Shown in pieces: positions 1-12,023 of a stretch of 64,000 bases of DNA. The notes under the pieces were generated by a model. That model was not told the origin of the DNA, ran no database searches, and was given only the letters and a program-made list of their open reading frames with translations. The position numbers and the translations under genes are program-made. The stretch is from Hydractinia symbiolongicarpus (lineage: Eukaryota; Cnidaria; Hydrozoa; Anthoathecata; Hydractiniidae), in NCBI RefSeq assembly GCF_029227915.1, contig NC_079886.1, forward strand, positions 26,638,501-26,702,500. Reading direction: 5' to 3'. The stretch's first letter is position 1. Each line of letters starts with the position of its first letter.

Positions 1-1463
1 AGTCACATGCGTCTTAGTGGTGAAAAAATAATTTAAAAAATCGTTCGGCAAATGAGTTTACTCCCTGGGTATTTTCTTTGTATACATTCGACTATACGGC
101 CAAGCCCAGGATTTACGGGAAATCGCGGGTTTTCGTTTGCCGGCGATTAAACTCCCTTTATTCAGGGTCTCATCAAAAACGAAATCATTTTTGAAAACTA
201 CAAGTCTCATGCGTTTTAGTGGTGAAAAATAGTTTAAAGAATCCTTCGGGAAATGAGTTTACTCCCTGGGTACTTTCTTTGTATACTTTTGACTATACGG
301 GCCGAGTCCGGGATTTACGGGAAATTGCGGGTTTTTGTTTGCCGGCGATTAAACTCCTTTTATTCTGCGTCTCATCAAAAATGAAATCGTTTTTAAAAAC
401 TACAAGTCTTATGCGTTTTAGTGGTAAAAAATTAATTTAAAAAAACGTTCGGGAAATGAGTTTACTCCCAGTTTACTTTCTTTGTATACTTTTGACTATA
501 CGAGCCGGGTCCGGGATTTACGGGAAATCGCGGGTTTTCGTTTGCCGGCGATTAAACTCCTTTTATTTAGCGTCTCATCAAAAATGAAATCATTTTTGAA
601 AACTACAAGTCTCATGCGTTTTAGTGGTGAAAAAATAATTTAAAGAATCGTTCGGGAAATGAGTTTACTCCCTGGGTACTTTCTTTGTATACATTCGACT
701 ATACGGGGCGATTCCGGGATATACAGGAAATCGCGGGTTTTCGTTTGCCGGCGATTAAACTCCTTTTATTTAGCGTCTCAACAAAAATGAAATCATTTTT
801 GAAAACTACAAGTCTCATGCGTTTTAGTGGTGAAAAAATAATTTAAAGAATCGTTCGGGAAATGAAATTACTCCCTGTGTACTTCCTTTGTATACTTTTG
901 ACTATATGGGCCGAGTCCGCGATTTACGGGAAATTGCGGGTTTTCGTTTGCCGGCGATTAAACTCCTTTTATTCTGCGTCTCATCAAAAATGAAATCGTT
1001 TTTGAAAATTACAAGTCTTATGCGTTTTAGTGGTAAAAAATTAATTTAAAAAATCGTTCGGGAAATGATTTTACTCCCAGTTTACTTTCTTTGTATACAT
1101 TTGACTATACCGGTCAAGCCCGGGATTTACGAGAAATTGCAGGTTTTCGTTTGCCGGCGATTAAACTCCTTTTATTCAGCGTCTCATCAAAAATGAAATC
1201 ATTTTTGAAAACTACAAGTCTCATGCGTTTTAGTGTTGAAGAAATATTTCAAAAAATCGTTCGGGAAATGAGTTTACTCCCTGGGTATTTTCTTTGTATA
1301 CATTTGACTATACGGGTCAAGCCCGGGATTTACGGCAAATCGCGGGTTTTCGTTTGCCGGCGATTAAACTCCTTTTATTCAGCGTCTCATCAAAAATGAA
1401 ATCATTTTTTAAAACTACAAGTCTCATGCGTTTCAGTCGTGAAAAAATAATTTAAAGAATCGT
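1..1463 (+). repeat. Left copy of 1.46-kb duplicated segment
   Basis: This segment recurs at 10561-12023 (offset 10,560 bp, 52 monomer steps) with roughly a dozen single-base differences seen by eye. It shares rare marks: CCAAGCCCAGGATT, an aberrant monomer near 654-856 with ACGGGGCGATTCCGGG and TATACAGGAAATCG, ATGAAATTACTCCCTGTGTAC near 861, and CTATACCGGTCAAG near 1105. Confidence 0.9.
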
Positions 1464-1734
1464 TCGGGAAATGAGTTTACTCCCTGGGTACTTTCTTTGT
1501 ATACTTTTGACTATACGGGCCCAGTCCGGGATTTACGGGAAATTGCGGGTTTTCGTTTGCCGGCGATTAAACTCCTTTTATTCAGCGTCTCATCAAAAAT
1601 GAAATCGTTTTTGAAAACTACAAGTCTTATGCGTTTTAGTGGTAATAAATTAATTTAAAAAATCGTTCGGGAAATGAGTTTACTCCCAGTTTACTTTCTT
1701 TGTATACATTCCACTATACGGGTCAAGCCCGGGA

Positions 1735-3060
1735 TTTACGGCAAATCGCGGGTTTTCGTTTGCCGGCGATTAAACGCCTTTTATACAGCGTCTCATCAAA
1801 AATGAAATCATTTTTGAAAACTACAAGTCTCATGCGTTTTAGTGGTGAAAAAATAATTTAAAGAATCGTTTGGGAAATGAGTTTACTCCCTGGGTACTTT
1901 CTTTGTATACTTTTCACTGTACGGGCCGAGTCCGTGATGTACGGAAAATCGCGGGTTTTCGTTTGCCGGCGATTAAACTCCTTTTATTCAGCGTCTCATC
2001 AAAAATGAAATCGTTTTTGAAAACTACAAGTCTTATGCGTTTTAGTGGTAAAAAATTAATTTAAAAAATCCTTCGGGAAATGAGTTTACTCCCTGGGTAT
2101 TTTCTTTGTATACATTTGACTATACGGGTCAAGCCCGGGATTTACGGCAAATCGCGGGTTTTCGTTTACCGGCGATTAAACTCCTTTTACTCAGCGTCTC
2201 ATCAAAAATGAAATCATTTTTGAAAACTACAAGTCTCATGCCTTTTAGTGGTGAAGAAATAATTCAAAAAATCGTTCGGGAAATGAGTTTACTCCCTGGG
2301 TATTTTCTTTGTATACATTTGACTATACGGGTCAAGCCCGGGATTTACGGCAAATCGCGGGTTTTCGTTTGCCGGCGATTAAACTCCTTTTATTCAGCGT
2401 CTCATCAAAAATGAAATCATTTTTAAAAACTACAAGTCTCATGCGTTTTAGTGGTGAAGAAATAATTTAAAAAATCGTTCGGGAAATGAGTTTACTCCCT
2501 GGGTATTTTCTTTGTATACATTCGACTATCCGGCCAAGCCCGGGATTTACGGCAAATCGCGGGTTTTCGTTTGCCGGCGATTAAACTCCTTTTATTCAGC
2601 GTCTCATCAAAAATGAAATCATTTTTGAAAACTACAAGTCTCATGCGTTTCAGTGGTAATAAATTAATTTAAAAAATCGTTCGGGAAATGAGTTTACTCC
2701 CAGTTTACTTTCTTTGTATACATTCCACTATACGGGTCAAGCCCGGGATTTACGGCAAATCGCGGGTTTTCGTTTGCCGGCGATTAAACGCCTTTTATAC
2801 AGCGTCTCATCAAAAATGAAATCATTTTTGAAAACTACAAGTCTCATGCGTCTTAGTGGTGAAAAAATAATTTAAAGAATCGTTTGGGAAATGAGTTTAC
2901 TCGCTGGGTACTTTCTTTGTATACTGTTCACTGTACGGGCCGAGTCCGTGATATACGGAAAATCGCGGGTTTTCGTTTGCCGGCGATTAAACTCCTTTTA
3001 TTCAGCGTCTCATCAAAAATGAAGTCATTTTTGAAAACTACAAGTATCATGCGTTTTAGT
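1735..3060 (+). repeat. Left copy of 3,454-bp-spaced duplication
   Basis: This stretch matches 5189-6514 at offset 3,454 (17 monomers plus 3 bases). It shares CCGTGATGTACGG near 1931, a P monomer with GTTTACCGGCG near 2164, ATGCCTTTTAG near 2239, and TTTCAGTGGTAATAAATT near 2648. The match breaks in the 3' part of the H monomer ending near 3082. Confidence 0.85.
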
Positions 3061-3289
3061 GGTGAAGAAATAATTTAAAAAATCGTTCGGGAAATGAGTT
3101 TACTCCCTGGGTATTTTCTTTGTATACATTTGACTATACGGGTCAAGCCCGGGATTTACGGCAAATCGCGGGTTTTCGTTTGCCGGCGATTAAACTCCTT
3201 TTATTCAGCGTCTCATCAAAAATGAAATCATTTTTGAAAACTACAAGTCTCATGCGTTTTAGTGGTGAAGAAATAATTTAAAAAATCGT

Positions 3290-3493
3290 TCGGGAAATGA
3301 GTTTACTCCCTGGGTATTTTCTTTTGTATACATTCGACTATCCGGCCAAGCCCGGGAATTTACGGCAAATCGCGGGTTTTCGTTTGCCGGCGATTAAACT
3401 CCTTTTATTCAGCGTCTCATCAAAATTGAAATCATTTTTGAAAACTACAAGTCTCATGCGTTTTAGTGGTGAAAAAATAATTTAAAGAATCGT
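3290..3493 (+). repeat. Class C' monomer (204 bp)
   Basis: A left-domain C variant with an extra T in TTTCTTTTGTATAC, an extra A in CCCGGGAATTTACGG, TATCCGGCC, and AAAATTGAAATC. The net length is 204 bp. Copies are at about 4509, 5120, 6947, 7963 and 9385, and again at 15475 and 31028 in blocks A and B. Confidence 0.85.
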
Positions 3494-4958
3494 TCGGGAA
3501 ATGAGTTTACTCCCTGGGTACTTTCTTTGTATACTTTTGGCTATACGGGCCGAGTACGGGATTTACGGGAAATTGCGGGTTTTCGTTTGCCGGCGATTAA
3601 ACTCCTTTTATTCAGCGTCTCATCAAAAATGAAATCGTTTTTGAAAACTACAAGTCTTATGCGTTTTAGTGGTAAAAAATTAATTTAAAAAATCGTTCGG
3701 GAAATGAGTTTACTCCCAGTTTACTTTCTTTGTATACATTCCACTATACGGGTCAAGCCCGGGATTTACGGCAAATCGCGGGTTTTCGTTTGCCGGCGAT
3801 TAAACGCCTTTTATACAGCGTCTCATCAAAAATGAAATCATTTTTGAAAACTACAAGTCTCATGCGTCTTAGTGGTGAAAAAATAATTTAAAGAATCGTT
3901 TGGGAAATGAGTTTACTCGCTGGGTACTTTCTTTGTATACTGTTCACTGTACGGGCCGAGTCCGTGATATACGGAAAATCGCGGGTTTTCGTTTGCCGGC
4001 GATTAAACTCCTTTTATTCAGCGTCTCATCAAAAATGAAGTCATTTTTGAAAACTACAAGTATCATGCGTTTTAGTGGTAAAAAAATAATTTAAAGAATC
4101 GTTCGGGAATTGAGTTTACTCCCTGGGTACTTTCTTTGTATACTTTTGACTATACGGGCCGAGTCCGGGGCTTTACGGGAAATTGCGGGTTTTCGTTTGC
4201 CGGCGATTAAACTCCTTTTATTCAGCGTCTCATCAAAAATGAAATCGTTTTTGAAAACTACAAGTCTTATGCGTTTTAGTGGTAAAAAATTAATTTAAAA
4301 AATCGTTCGGGAAATGAGTTTACTCCCTGGGTATTTTCTTTGTATACATTTGACTATACGGGTCAAGCCCGGGATTTACGGCAAATCGCGGGTTTTCGTT
4401 TGCCGGCGATTAAACTCCTTTTATTCAGCGTCTCATCAAAAATGAAATCATTTTTGAAAACTACAAGTCTCATGCGTTTTAGTGGTGAAGAAATAATTTA
4501 AAAAATCGTTCGGGAAATGAGTTTACTCCCTGGGTATTTTCTTTTGTATACATTCGACTATCCGGCCAAGCCCGGGAATTTACGGTAAATCGCGGGTTTT
4601 CGTTTGCCGGCGATTAAACTCCTTTTATTCAGCGTCTCATCAAAATTGAAATCATTTTTGAAAACTACAAGTCTCATGCGTTTTAGTGGTGAAAAAATAA
4701 TTTAAAGAATCGTTCGGGAAATGAGTTTACTCCCTGGGTACTTTCTTTGTATACTTTTGGCTATACGGGCCGAGTACGGGCTTTACGGGAAATTGCGGGT
4801 TTTCGTTTGCCGGCGATTAAACTCCTTTTATTCAGCGTCTCATCAAAAATGAAATCGTTTTTGAAAACTACAAGTCTTATGCGTTTAAGTGGTAAAAAAT
4901 TAATTTAAAAAATCGTTCGGGAAATGAGTTTACTCCCAGTTTACTTTCTTTGTATACA

Positions 4959-4972
4959 TTCGACTATACGGG
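4959..4972 (+). other. CENP-B-box-like motif, one base short (example)
   Basis: TTCGACTATACGGG has the TTCG, A and CGGG landmarks of the mammalian CENP-B box (TTCG, four bases, A, two bases, CGGG), but only three bases between TTCG and A. It occurs in T copies with CATTCGACTATACGGG, such as this one and those near 8818 and 10240. C copies have CGGC at the end, and H copies lose the TTCG. The spacer difference makes real CENP-B binding doubtful. Confidence 0.3.
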
Positions 4973-5188
4973 TCAAGCCCGGGATTTACGGCAAATCGCA
5001 AGTTTTCGTTTGCCGGCGATTAAACTCCTTTTATTCAGCGTCTCATCAAAAATGAAATCATTTTTGAAAACTACAAGTCTCATGCGTTTTAGTGGTGAAA
5101 AAATAATTTAAAAAATCGTTCGGGAAATGAGTTTACTCCCTGGGTATTTTCTTTTGTATACATTCGACTATCCGGCCAAGCCCGGGAA

Positions 5189-6514
5189 TTTACGGCAAAT
5201 CGCGGGTTTTCGTTTGCCGGCGATTAAACGCCTTTTATACAGCGTCTCATCAAAAATGAAATCATTTTTGAAAACTACAAGTCTCATGCGTTTTAGTGGT
5301 GAAAAAATAATTTAAAGAATCGTTTGGGAAATGAGTTTACTCCCTGGGTACTTTCTTTGTATACTTTTCACTGTACGGGCCGAGTCCGTGATGTACGGAA
5401 AATCGCGGGTTTTCGTTTGCCGGCGATTAAACTCCTTTTATTCAGCGTCTCATCAAAAATGAAATCGTTTTTGAAAACTACAAGTCTTATGCGTTTTAGT
5501 GGTAAAAAATTAATTTAAAAAATCCTTCGGGAAATGAGTTTACTCCCTGGGTATTTTCTTTGTATACATTTGACTATACGGGTCAAGCCCGGGATTTACG
5601 GCAAATCGCGGGTTTTCGTTTACCGGCGATTAAACTCCTTTTACTCAGCGTCTCATCAAAAATGAAATCATTTTTGAAAACTACAAGTCTCATGCCTTTT
5701 AGTGGTGAAGAAATAATTCAAAAAATCGTTCGGGAAATGAGTTTACTCCCTGGGTATTTTCTTTGTATACATTTGACTATACGGGTCAAGCCCGGGATTT
5801 ACGGCAAATCGCGGGTTTTCGTTTGCCGGCGATTAAACTCCTTTTATTCAGCGTCTCATCAAAAATGAAATCATTTTTAAAAACTACAAGTCTCATGCGT
5901 TTTAGTGGTGAAGAAATAATTTAAAAAATCGTTCGGGAAATGAGTTTACTCCCTGGGTATTTTCTTTGTATACATTCGACTATCCGGCCAAGCCCGGGAT
6001 TTACGGCAAATCGCGGGTTTTCGTTTGCTGGCGATTAAACTCCTTTTATTCAGCGTCTCATCAAAAATGAAATCATTTTTGAAAACTACAAGTCTCATGC
6101 GTTTCAGTGGTAATAAATTAATTTAAAAAATCGTTCGGGAAATGAGTTTACTCCCAGTTTACTTTCTTTGTATACATTCCACTATACGGGTCAAGCCCGG
6201 GATTTACGGCAAATCGCGGGTTTTCGTTTGCCGGCGATTAAATGCCTTTTATACAGCGTCTCATCAAAAATGAAATCATTTTTGAAAACTACAAGTCTCA
6301 TGCGTCTTAGTGGTGAAAAAATAATTTAAAGAATCGTTTGGGAAATGAGTTTACTCGCTGGGTACTTTCTTTGTATACTGTTCACTGTACGGGCCGAGTC
6401 CGTGATATACGGAAAATCGCGGGTTTTCGTTTGCCGGCGATTAAACTCCTTTTATTCAGCGTCTCATCAAAAATGAAGTCATTTTTAAAAACTACAAGTA
6501 TCATGCGTTTTAGT
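5189..6514 (+). repeat. Right copy of 3,454-bp-spaced duplication
   Basis: Counterpart of 1735-3060. The junction at its left end lies inside a monomer: the 5' part is C' type (CTTTTGTATAC, TATCCGGCC) and the 3' part has AAACGCCTTTTATAC, normally found in left-domain T copies. This makes it a hybrid. Past 6514 the sequence instead follows the 3900-4100 copy (GGTAAAAAAATAA, then GGGAATTGAG). Confidence 0.82.
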
Positions 6515-7556
6515 GGTAAAAAAATAATTTAAAGAATCGTTCGGGAATTGAGTTTACTCCCTGGGTACTTTCTTTGTATACTTTTGACTATACGGGCCGA
6601 GTCCGGGATTTACGGGAAATTGCGGGTTTTCGTTTGCCGGCGATTAAACTCCTTTTATTCAGCGTCTCATCAAAAATGAAATCGTTTTTGAAAACTACAA
6701 GTCTTATGCGTTTTAGTGGTAAAAAATTAATTTAAAAAATCGTTCGGGAAATGAGTTTACTCCCTGGGTATTTTCTTTGTATACATTTGACTATACGGGT
6801 CAAGCCCGGGATTTACGGCAAATCGCGGGTTTTCGTTTGCCGGCGATTAAACTCCTTTTATTCAGCGTCTCATCAAAAATGAAATCATTTTTGAAAACTA
6901 CAAGTCTCATGCGTTTTAGTGGTGAAGAAATAATTTAAAAAATCGTTCGGGAAATGAGTTTACTCCCTGGGTATTTTCTTTTGTATACATTCGACTATCC
7001 GGCCAAGCCCGGGAATTTACGGCAATTTGCGGGTTTTCGTTTGCCGGCGATTAAACTCCTTTTATTCAGCGTCTCATCAAAATTGAAATCATTTTTGAAA
7101 ACTACAAGTCTCATGCGTTTTAGTGGTGAAAAAATAATTTAAAGAATCGTTCGGGAAATGAGTTTACTCCCTGGGTACTTTCTTTGTATACTTTTGGCTA
7201 TACGGGCCGAGTACGGGATTTACGGGAAATTGCGGGTTTTCGTTTGCCGGCGATTAAACTCCTTTTATTCAGCGTCTCATCAAAAATGAAATCGTTTTTG
7301 AAAACTACAAGTCTTATGCGTTTTAGTGGTAAAAAATTAATTTAAAAAATCGTTCGGGAAATGAGTTTACTCCCAGTTTACTTTCTTTGTATACATTCCA
7401 CTATACGGGTCAAGCCCGGGATTTACGGCAAATCGCGGGTTTTCGTTTGCCGGCGATTAAACGCCTTTTATACAGCGTCTCATCAAAAATGAAATCATTT
7501 TTGAAAACTACAAGTCTCATGCGTCTTAGTGGTGAAAAAATAATTTAAAGAATCGT
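6338..7556 (+). repeat. 6-mer HOR unit, left domain
   Basis: Six monomers in the order H, D, P, C', D, T (1,219 bp). The next unit begins at 7557 with the same H and D, but its second monomer (about 7760-7962) turns into P type in its 3' half, so the next monomer is C'. A five-monomer version (H, P, C', D, T; 1,016 bp) occupies 2884-3899, and the H-D-P-C'-D-T order also runs from 3900. Confidence 0.8.
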
Positions 7557-7919
7557 TTGGGAAATGAGTTTACTCGCTGGGTACTTTCTTTGTATACTGT
7601 TCACTGTACGGGCCGAGTCCGTGATATACGGAAAATCGCGGGTTTTCGTTTGCCGGCGATTAAACTCCTTTTATTCAGCGTCTCATCAAAAATGAAGTCA
7701 TTTTTGAAAACTACAAGTATCATGCGTTTTAGTGGTAAAAAAATAATTTAAAGAATCGTTCGGGAATTGAGTTTACTCCCTGGGTACTTTCTTTGTATAC
7801 TTTTGACTATACGGGCCGAGTCCGGGATTTACGGGAAATTGCGGGTTTTCGTTTGCCGGCGATTAAACTCCTTTTATTCAGCGTCTCATCAAAAATGAAA
7901 TCATTTTTGAAAACTACAA

Positions 7920-9341
7920 GTCTCATGCGTTTTAGTGGTGAAGAAATAATTTAAAAAATCGTTCGGGAAATGAGTTTACTCCCTGGGTATTTTCTTTTGT
8001 ATACATTCGACTATCCGGCCAAGCCCGGGAATTTACGGCAAATCGCGGGTTTTCGTTTGCCGGCGATTAAACTCCTTTTATTCAGCGTCTCATCAAAATT
8101 GAAATCATTTTTGAAAACTACAAGTCTCAAGCGTTTTAGTGGTGAAAAAATAATTTAAAGAATCGTTCGGGAAATGAGTTTACTCCCTGGGTACTTTCTT
8201 TGTATACTTTTGGCTATACGGGCCGAGTACGGGATTTACGGGAAATTGCGGGTTTTCGTTTGCCGGCGATTAAACTCCTTTTATTCAGCGTCTCATCAAA
8301 AATGAAATCGTTTTTGAAAACTACAAGTCTTATGCGTTTTAGTGGTAAAAAATTAATTTAAAAAATCGTTCGGGAAATGAGTTTACTCCCAGTTTACTTT
8401 CTTTGTATACATTCCACTATACGGGTCAAGCCCGGGATTTACGAAAAATCGCGGGTTTTCGTTTGCCGGCGATTAAACTCCTTTTATTCAGCGTCTCATC
8501 AAAAATGAAGTCATTTTTGAAAACTACAAGTATCATGCGTTTTAGTGGTGAAAAAATAATTTAAAGAATCGTTCGGGAAATGAGTTTACTCCCTGGGTAC
8601 TTTCTTTGTATACATTTGACTATACGCGCCGAGTCCGGGATTTACGGGAAATTGTGGGTTTTCGTTTGCCGGCGATTAAACTCCTTTTATTCAGCGTCTC
8701 ATCAAAAATGAAATCGTTTTTGAAAACTACAAGTCTTATGCGTTTTAGTTGTAAAAAATTAATTTAAAAAATCGTTCGGGAAATGAGTTTACTCCCAGTT
8801 TACTTTCTTTGTATACATTCGACTATACGGGTCAAGCCCGGGATTTACGGCAAATCGCAAGTTTTCGTTTGCCGGCGATTAAACTCCTTTTATTCAGCGT
8901 CTCATCAAAAATGAAATCATTTTTGAAAACTACAAGTCTCATGCGTTTTAGTGGTGAAAAAATAATTTAAAAAATCGTTCGGGAAATGAGTTTACTCCCT
9001 GGGTATTTTCTTTTGTATACATTCGACTATCCGGCCAAGCCCGGGAATTTACGGCAAATCGCGGGTTTTCGTTTGCCGGCGATTAAACTCCTTTTATTTA
9101 GCGTCTCATAAAAAATGAAATCATTTTTGAAAACTACAAGTCACATCCGTCTTAGTGGTGAAAAAATAATTTAAAAAATCGTTCGGCAAATGAGTTTACT
9201 CCCTGGGTATTTTCTTTGTATACATTCGACTATACGGCCAAGCCCAGGATTTACGGGAAATCGCGGGTTTTCGTTTGCCGGCGATTAAACTCCCTTTATT
9301 CAGGGTCTCATCAAAAACGAAATCATTTTTGAAAACTACAA
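7920..9341 (+). repeat. 7-mer tandem duplication, copy 1
   Basis: Seven monomers (1,422 bp) repeated immediately downstream. Shared private marks are GTCTCAAGCGTTTTAG (8125 and 9547), TACGCGCCGAG with AATTGTGGG, and AGTCACATCCG (9139 and 10561). One difference noticed is TAGTTGTAAAA near 8748 against TAGTGGTAAAA near 10170. Ends are approximate to about 20 bp. Confidence 0.88.
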
Positions 9342-10763
9342 GTCTCATGCGTTTTAGTGGTGAAGAAATAATTTAAAAAATCGTTCGGGAAATGAGTTTA
9401 CTCCCTGGGTATTTTCTTTTGTATACATTCGACTATCCGGCCAAGCCCGGGAATTTACGGCAAATCGCGGGTTTTCGTTTGCCGGCGATTAAACTCCTTT
9501 TATTCAGCGTCTCATCAAAATTGAAATCATTTTTGAAAACTACAAGTCTCAAGCGTTTTAGTGGTGAAAAAATAATTTAAAGAATCGTTCGGGAAATGAG
9601 TTTACTCCCTGGGTACTTTCTTTGTATACTTTTGGCTATACGGGCCGAGTACGGGATTTACGGGAAATTGCGGGTTTTCGTTTGCCGGCGATTAAACTCC
9701 TTTTATTCAGCGTCTCATCAAAAATGAAATCGTTTTTGAAAACTACAAGTCTTATGCGTTTTAGTGGTAAAAAATTAATTTAAAAAATCGTTCGGGAAAT
9801 GAGTTTACTCCCAGTTTACTTTCTTTGTATACATTCCACTATACGGGTCAAGCCCGGGATTTACGAAAAATCGCGGGTTTTCGTTTGCCGGCGATTAAAC
9901 TCCTTTTATTCAGCGTCTCATCAAAAATGAAGTCATTTTTGAAAACTACAAGTATCATGCGTTTTAGTGGTGAAAAAATAATTTAAAGAATCGTTCGGGA
10001 AATGAGTTTACTCCCTGGGTACTTTCTTTGTATACATTTGACTATACGCGCCGAGTCCGGGATTTACGGGAAATTGTGGGTTTTCGTTTGCCGGCGATTA
10101 AACTCCTTTTATTCAGCGTCTCATCAAAAATGAAATCGTTTTTGAAAACTACAAGTCTTATGCGTTTTAGTGGTAAAAAATTAATTTAAAAAATCGTTCG
10201 GGAAATGAGTTTACTCCCAGTTTACTTTCTTTGTATACATTCGACTATACGGGTCAAGCCCGGGATTTACGGCAAATCGCAAGTTTTCGTTTGCCGGCGA
10301 TTAAACTCCTTTTATTCAGCGTCTCATCAAAAATGAAATCATTTTTGAAAACTACAAGTCTCATGCGTTTTAGTGGTGAAAAAATAATTTAAAAAATCGT
10401 TCGGGAAATGAGTTTACTCCCTGGGTATTTTCTTTTGTATACATTCGACTATCCGGCCAAGCCCGGGAATTTACGGCAAATCGCGGGTTTTCGTTTGCCG
10501 GCGATTAAACTCCTTTTATTTAGCGTCTCATAAAAAATGAAATCATTTTTGAAAACTACAAGTCACATCCGTCTTAGTGGTGAAAAAATAATTTAAAAAA
10601 TCGTTCGGCAAATGAGTTTACTCCCTGGGTATTTTCTTTGTATACATTCGACTATACGGCCAAGCCCAGGATTTACGGGAAATCGCGGGTTTTCGTTTGC
10701 CGGCGATTAAACTCCCTTTATTCAGGGTCTCATCAAAAACGAAATCAGTTTTGAAAACTTCAA
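9342..10763 (+). repeat. 7-mer tandem duplication, copy 2
   Basis: Second copy at offset 1,422. Its last monomer (10561 onward) is also the start of the segment matching 1-1463. AGTCACATGCG at position 1 has one base different from AGTCACATCCG at 9139 and 10561. Confidence 0.88.
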
Positions 10764-12023
10764 GTCTCATGCGTTTTAGTGGTGAAAAATAATTTAAAGA
10801 ATCCTTCGGGAAATGAGTTTACTCCCTGGGTACTTTCTTTGTATACTTTTGACTATACGGGCCGAGTCCGGGATTTACGGGAAATTGCGGGTTTTCGTTT
10901 GCCGGCGATTAAACTCCTTTTATTCTGCGTCTCATCAAAAATGAAATCGTTTTTAAAAACTACAAGTCTTATGCGTTTTAGTGGTAAAAAATTAATTTAA
11001 AAAATCGTTCGGGAAATGAGTTTACTCCCAGTTTACTTTCTTTGTATACTTTTGACTATACGAGCCGGGTCCGAGATTTACGGGAAATCGCGGGTTTTCG
11101 TTTGCCGGCGATTAAACTCCTTTTATTTAGCGTCTCATCAAAAATGAAATCAGTTTTGAAAACTACAAGTCTCATGCGTTTTAGTGGTGAAAAAATAATT
11201 TAAAGAATCGTTCGGGAAATGAGTTTACTCCCTGGGTACTTTCTTTGTATACATTCGACTATACGGGGCGATTCCGGGATATACAGGAAATCGCGGGTTT
11301 TCGTTTGCCGGCGATTAAACTCCTTTTATTTAGAGTCTCAACAAAAATGAAATCATTTTTGAAAACTACAAGTCTCATGCGTTTTAGTGGTGAAAAAATA
11401 ATTTAAAGAATCGTTCGGGAAATGAAATTACTCCCTGTGTACTTTCTTTGTATACTTTTGACTATATGGGCCGAGTCCGCGATTTACGGGAAATTGCGGG
11501 TTTTCGTTTGCCGGCGATTAAACTCCTTTTATTCTGCGTCTCATCAAAAATGAAATCGTTTTTGAAAATTACAAGTCTTATGCGTTTTAGTGGTAAAAAA
11601 TTAATTTAAAAAATCGTTCGGGAAATGATTTTACTCCCAGTTTACTTTCTTTGTATACATTTGACTATACCGGTCAAGCCCGGGATTTACGAGAAATTGC
11701 AGGTTTTCGTTTGCCGGCGATTAAACTCCTTTTATTCAGCGTCTCATCAAAAATGAAATCATTTTTGAAAACTACAAGTCTCATGCGTTTTAGTTGTGAA
11801 GAAATAATTCAAAAAATCGTTCGGGAAATGAGTTTACTCCCTGGGTATTTTCTTTGTATACATTTGACTATACGGGTCAAGCCCGGGATTTACGGCAAAT
11901 CGCGGGTTTTCGTTTGCCGGCGATTAAACTCCTTTTATTCAGCGTCTCATCAAAAATGAAATCATTTTTGAAAACTACAAGTCTCATGCGTTTCAGTGGT
12001 GAAAAAATAATTTAAAGAATCGT
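10561..12023 (+). repeat. Right copy of 1.46-kb duplicated segment
   Basis: This is the counterpart of 1-1463, with the same rare monomers in the same order (the GGGGCGATTCC monomer is near 11214-11416). At the end of the copy, the right array continues with an H monomer (12024). The left array continues with a D monomer (1464) that matches 13647 onward at offset 12,183. Confidence 0.9.
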
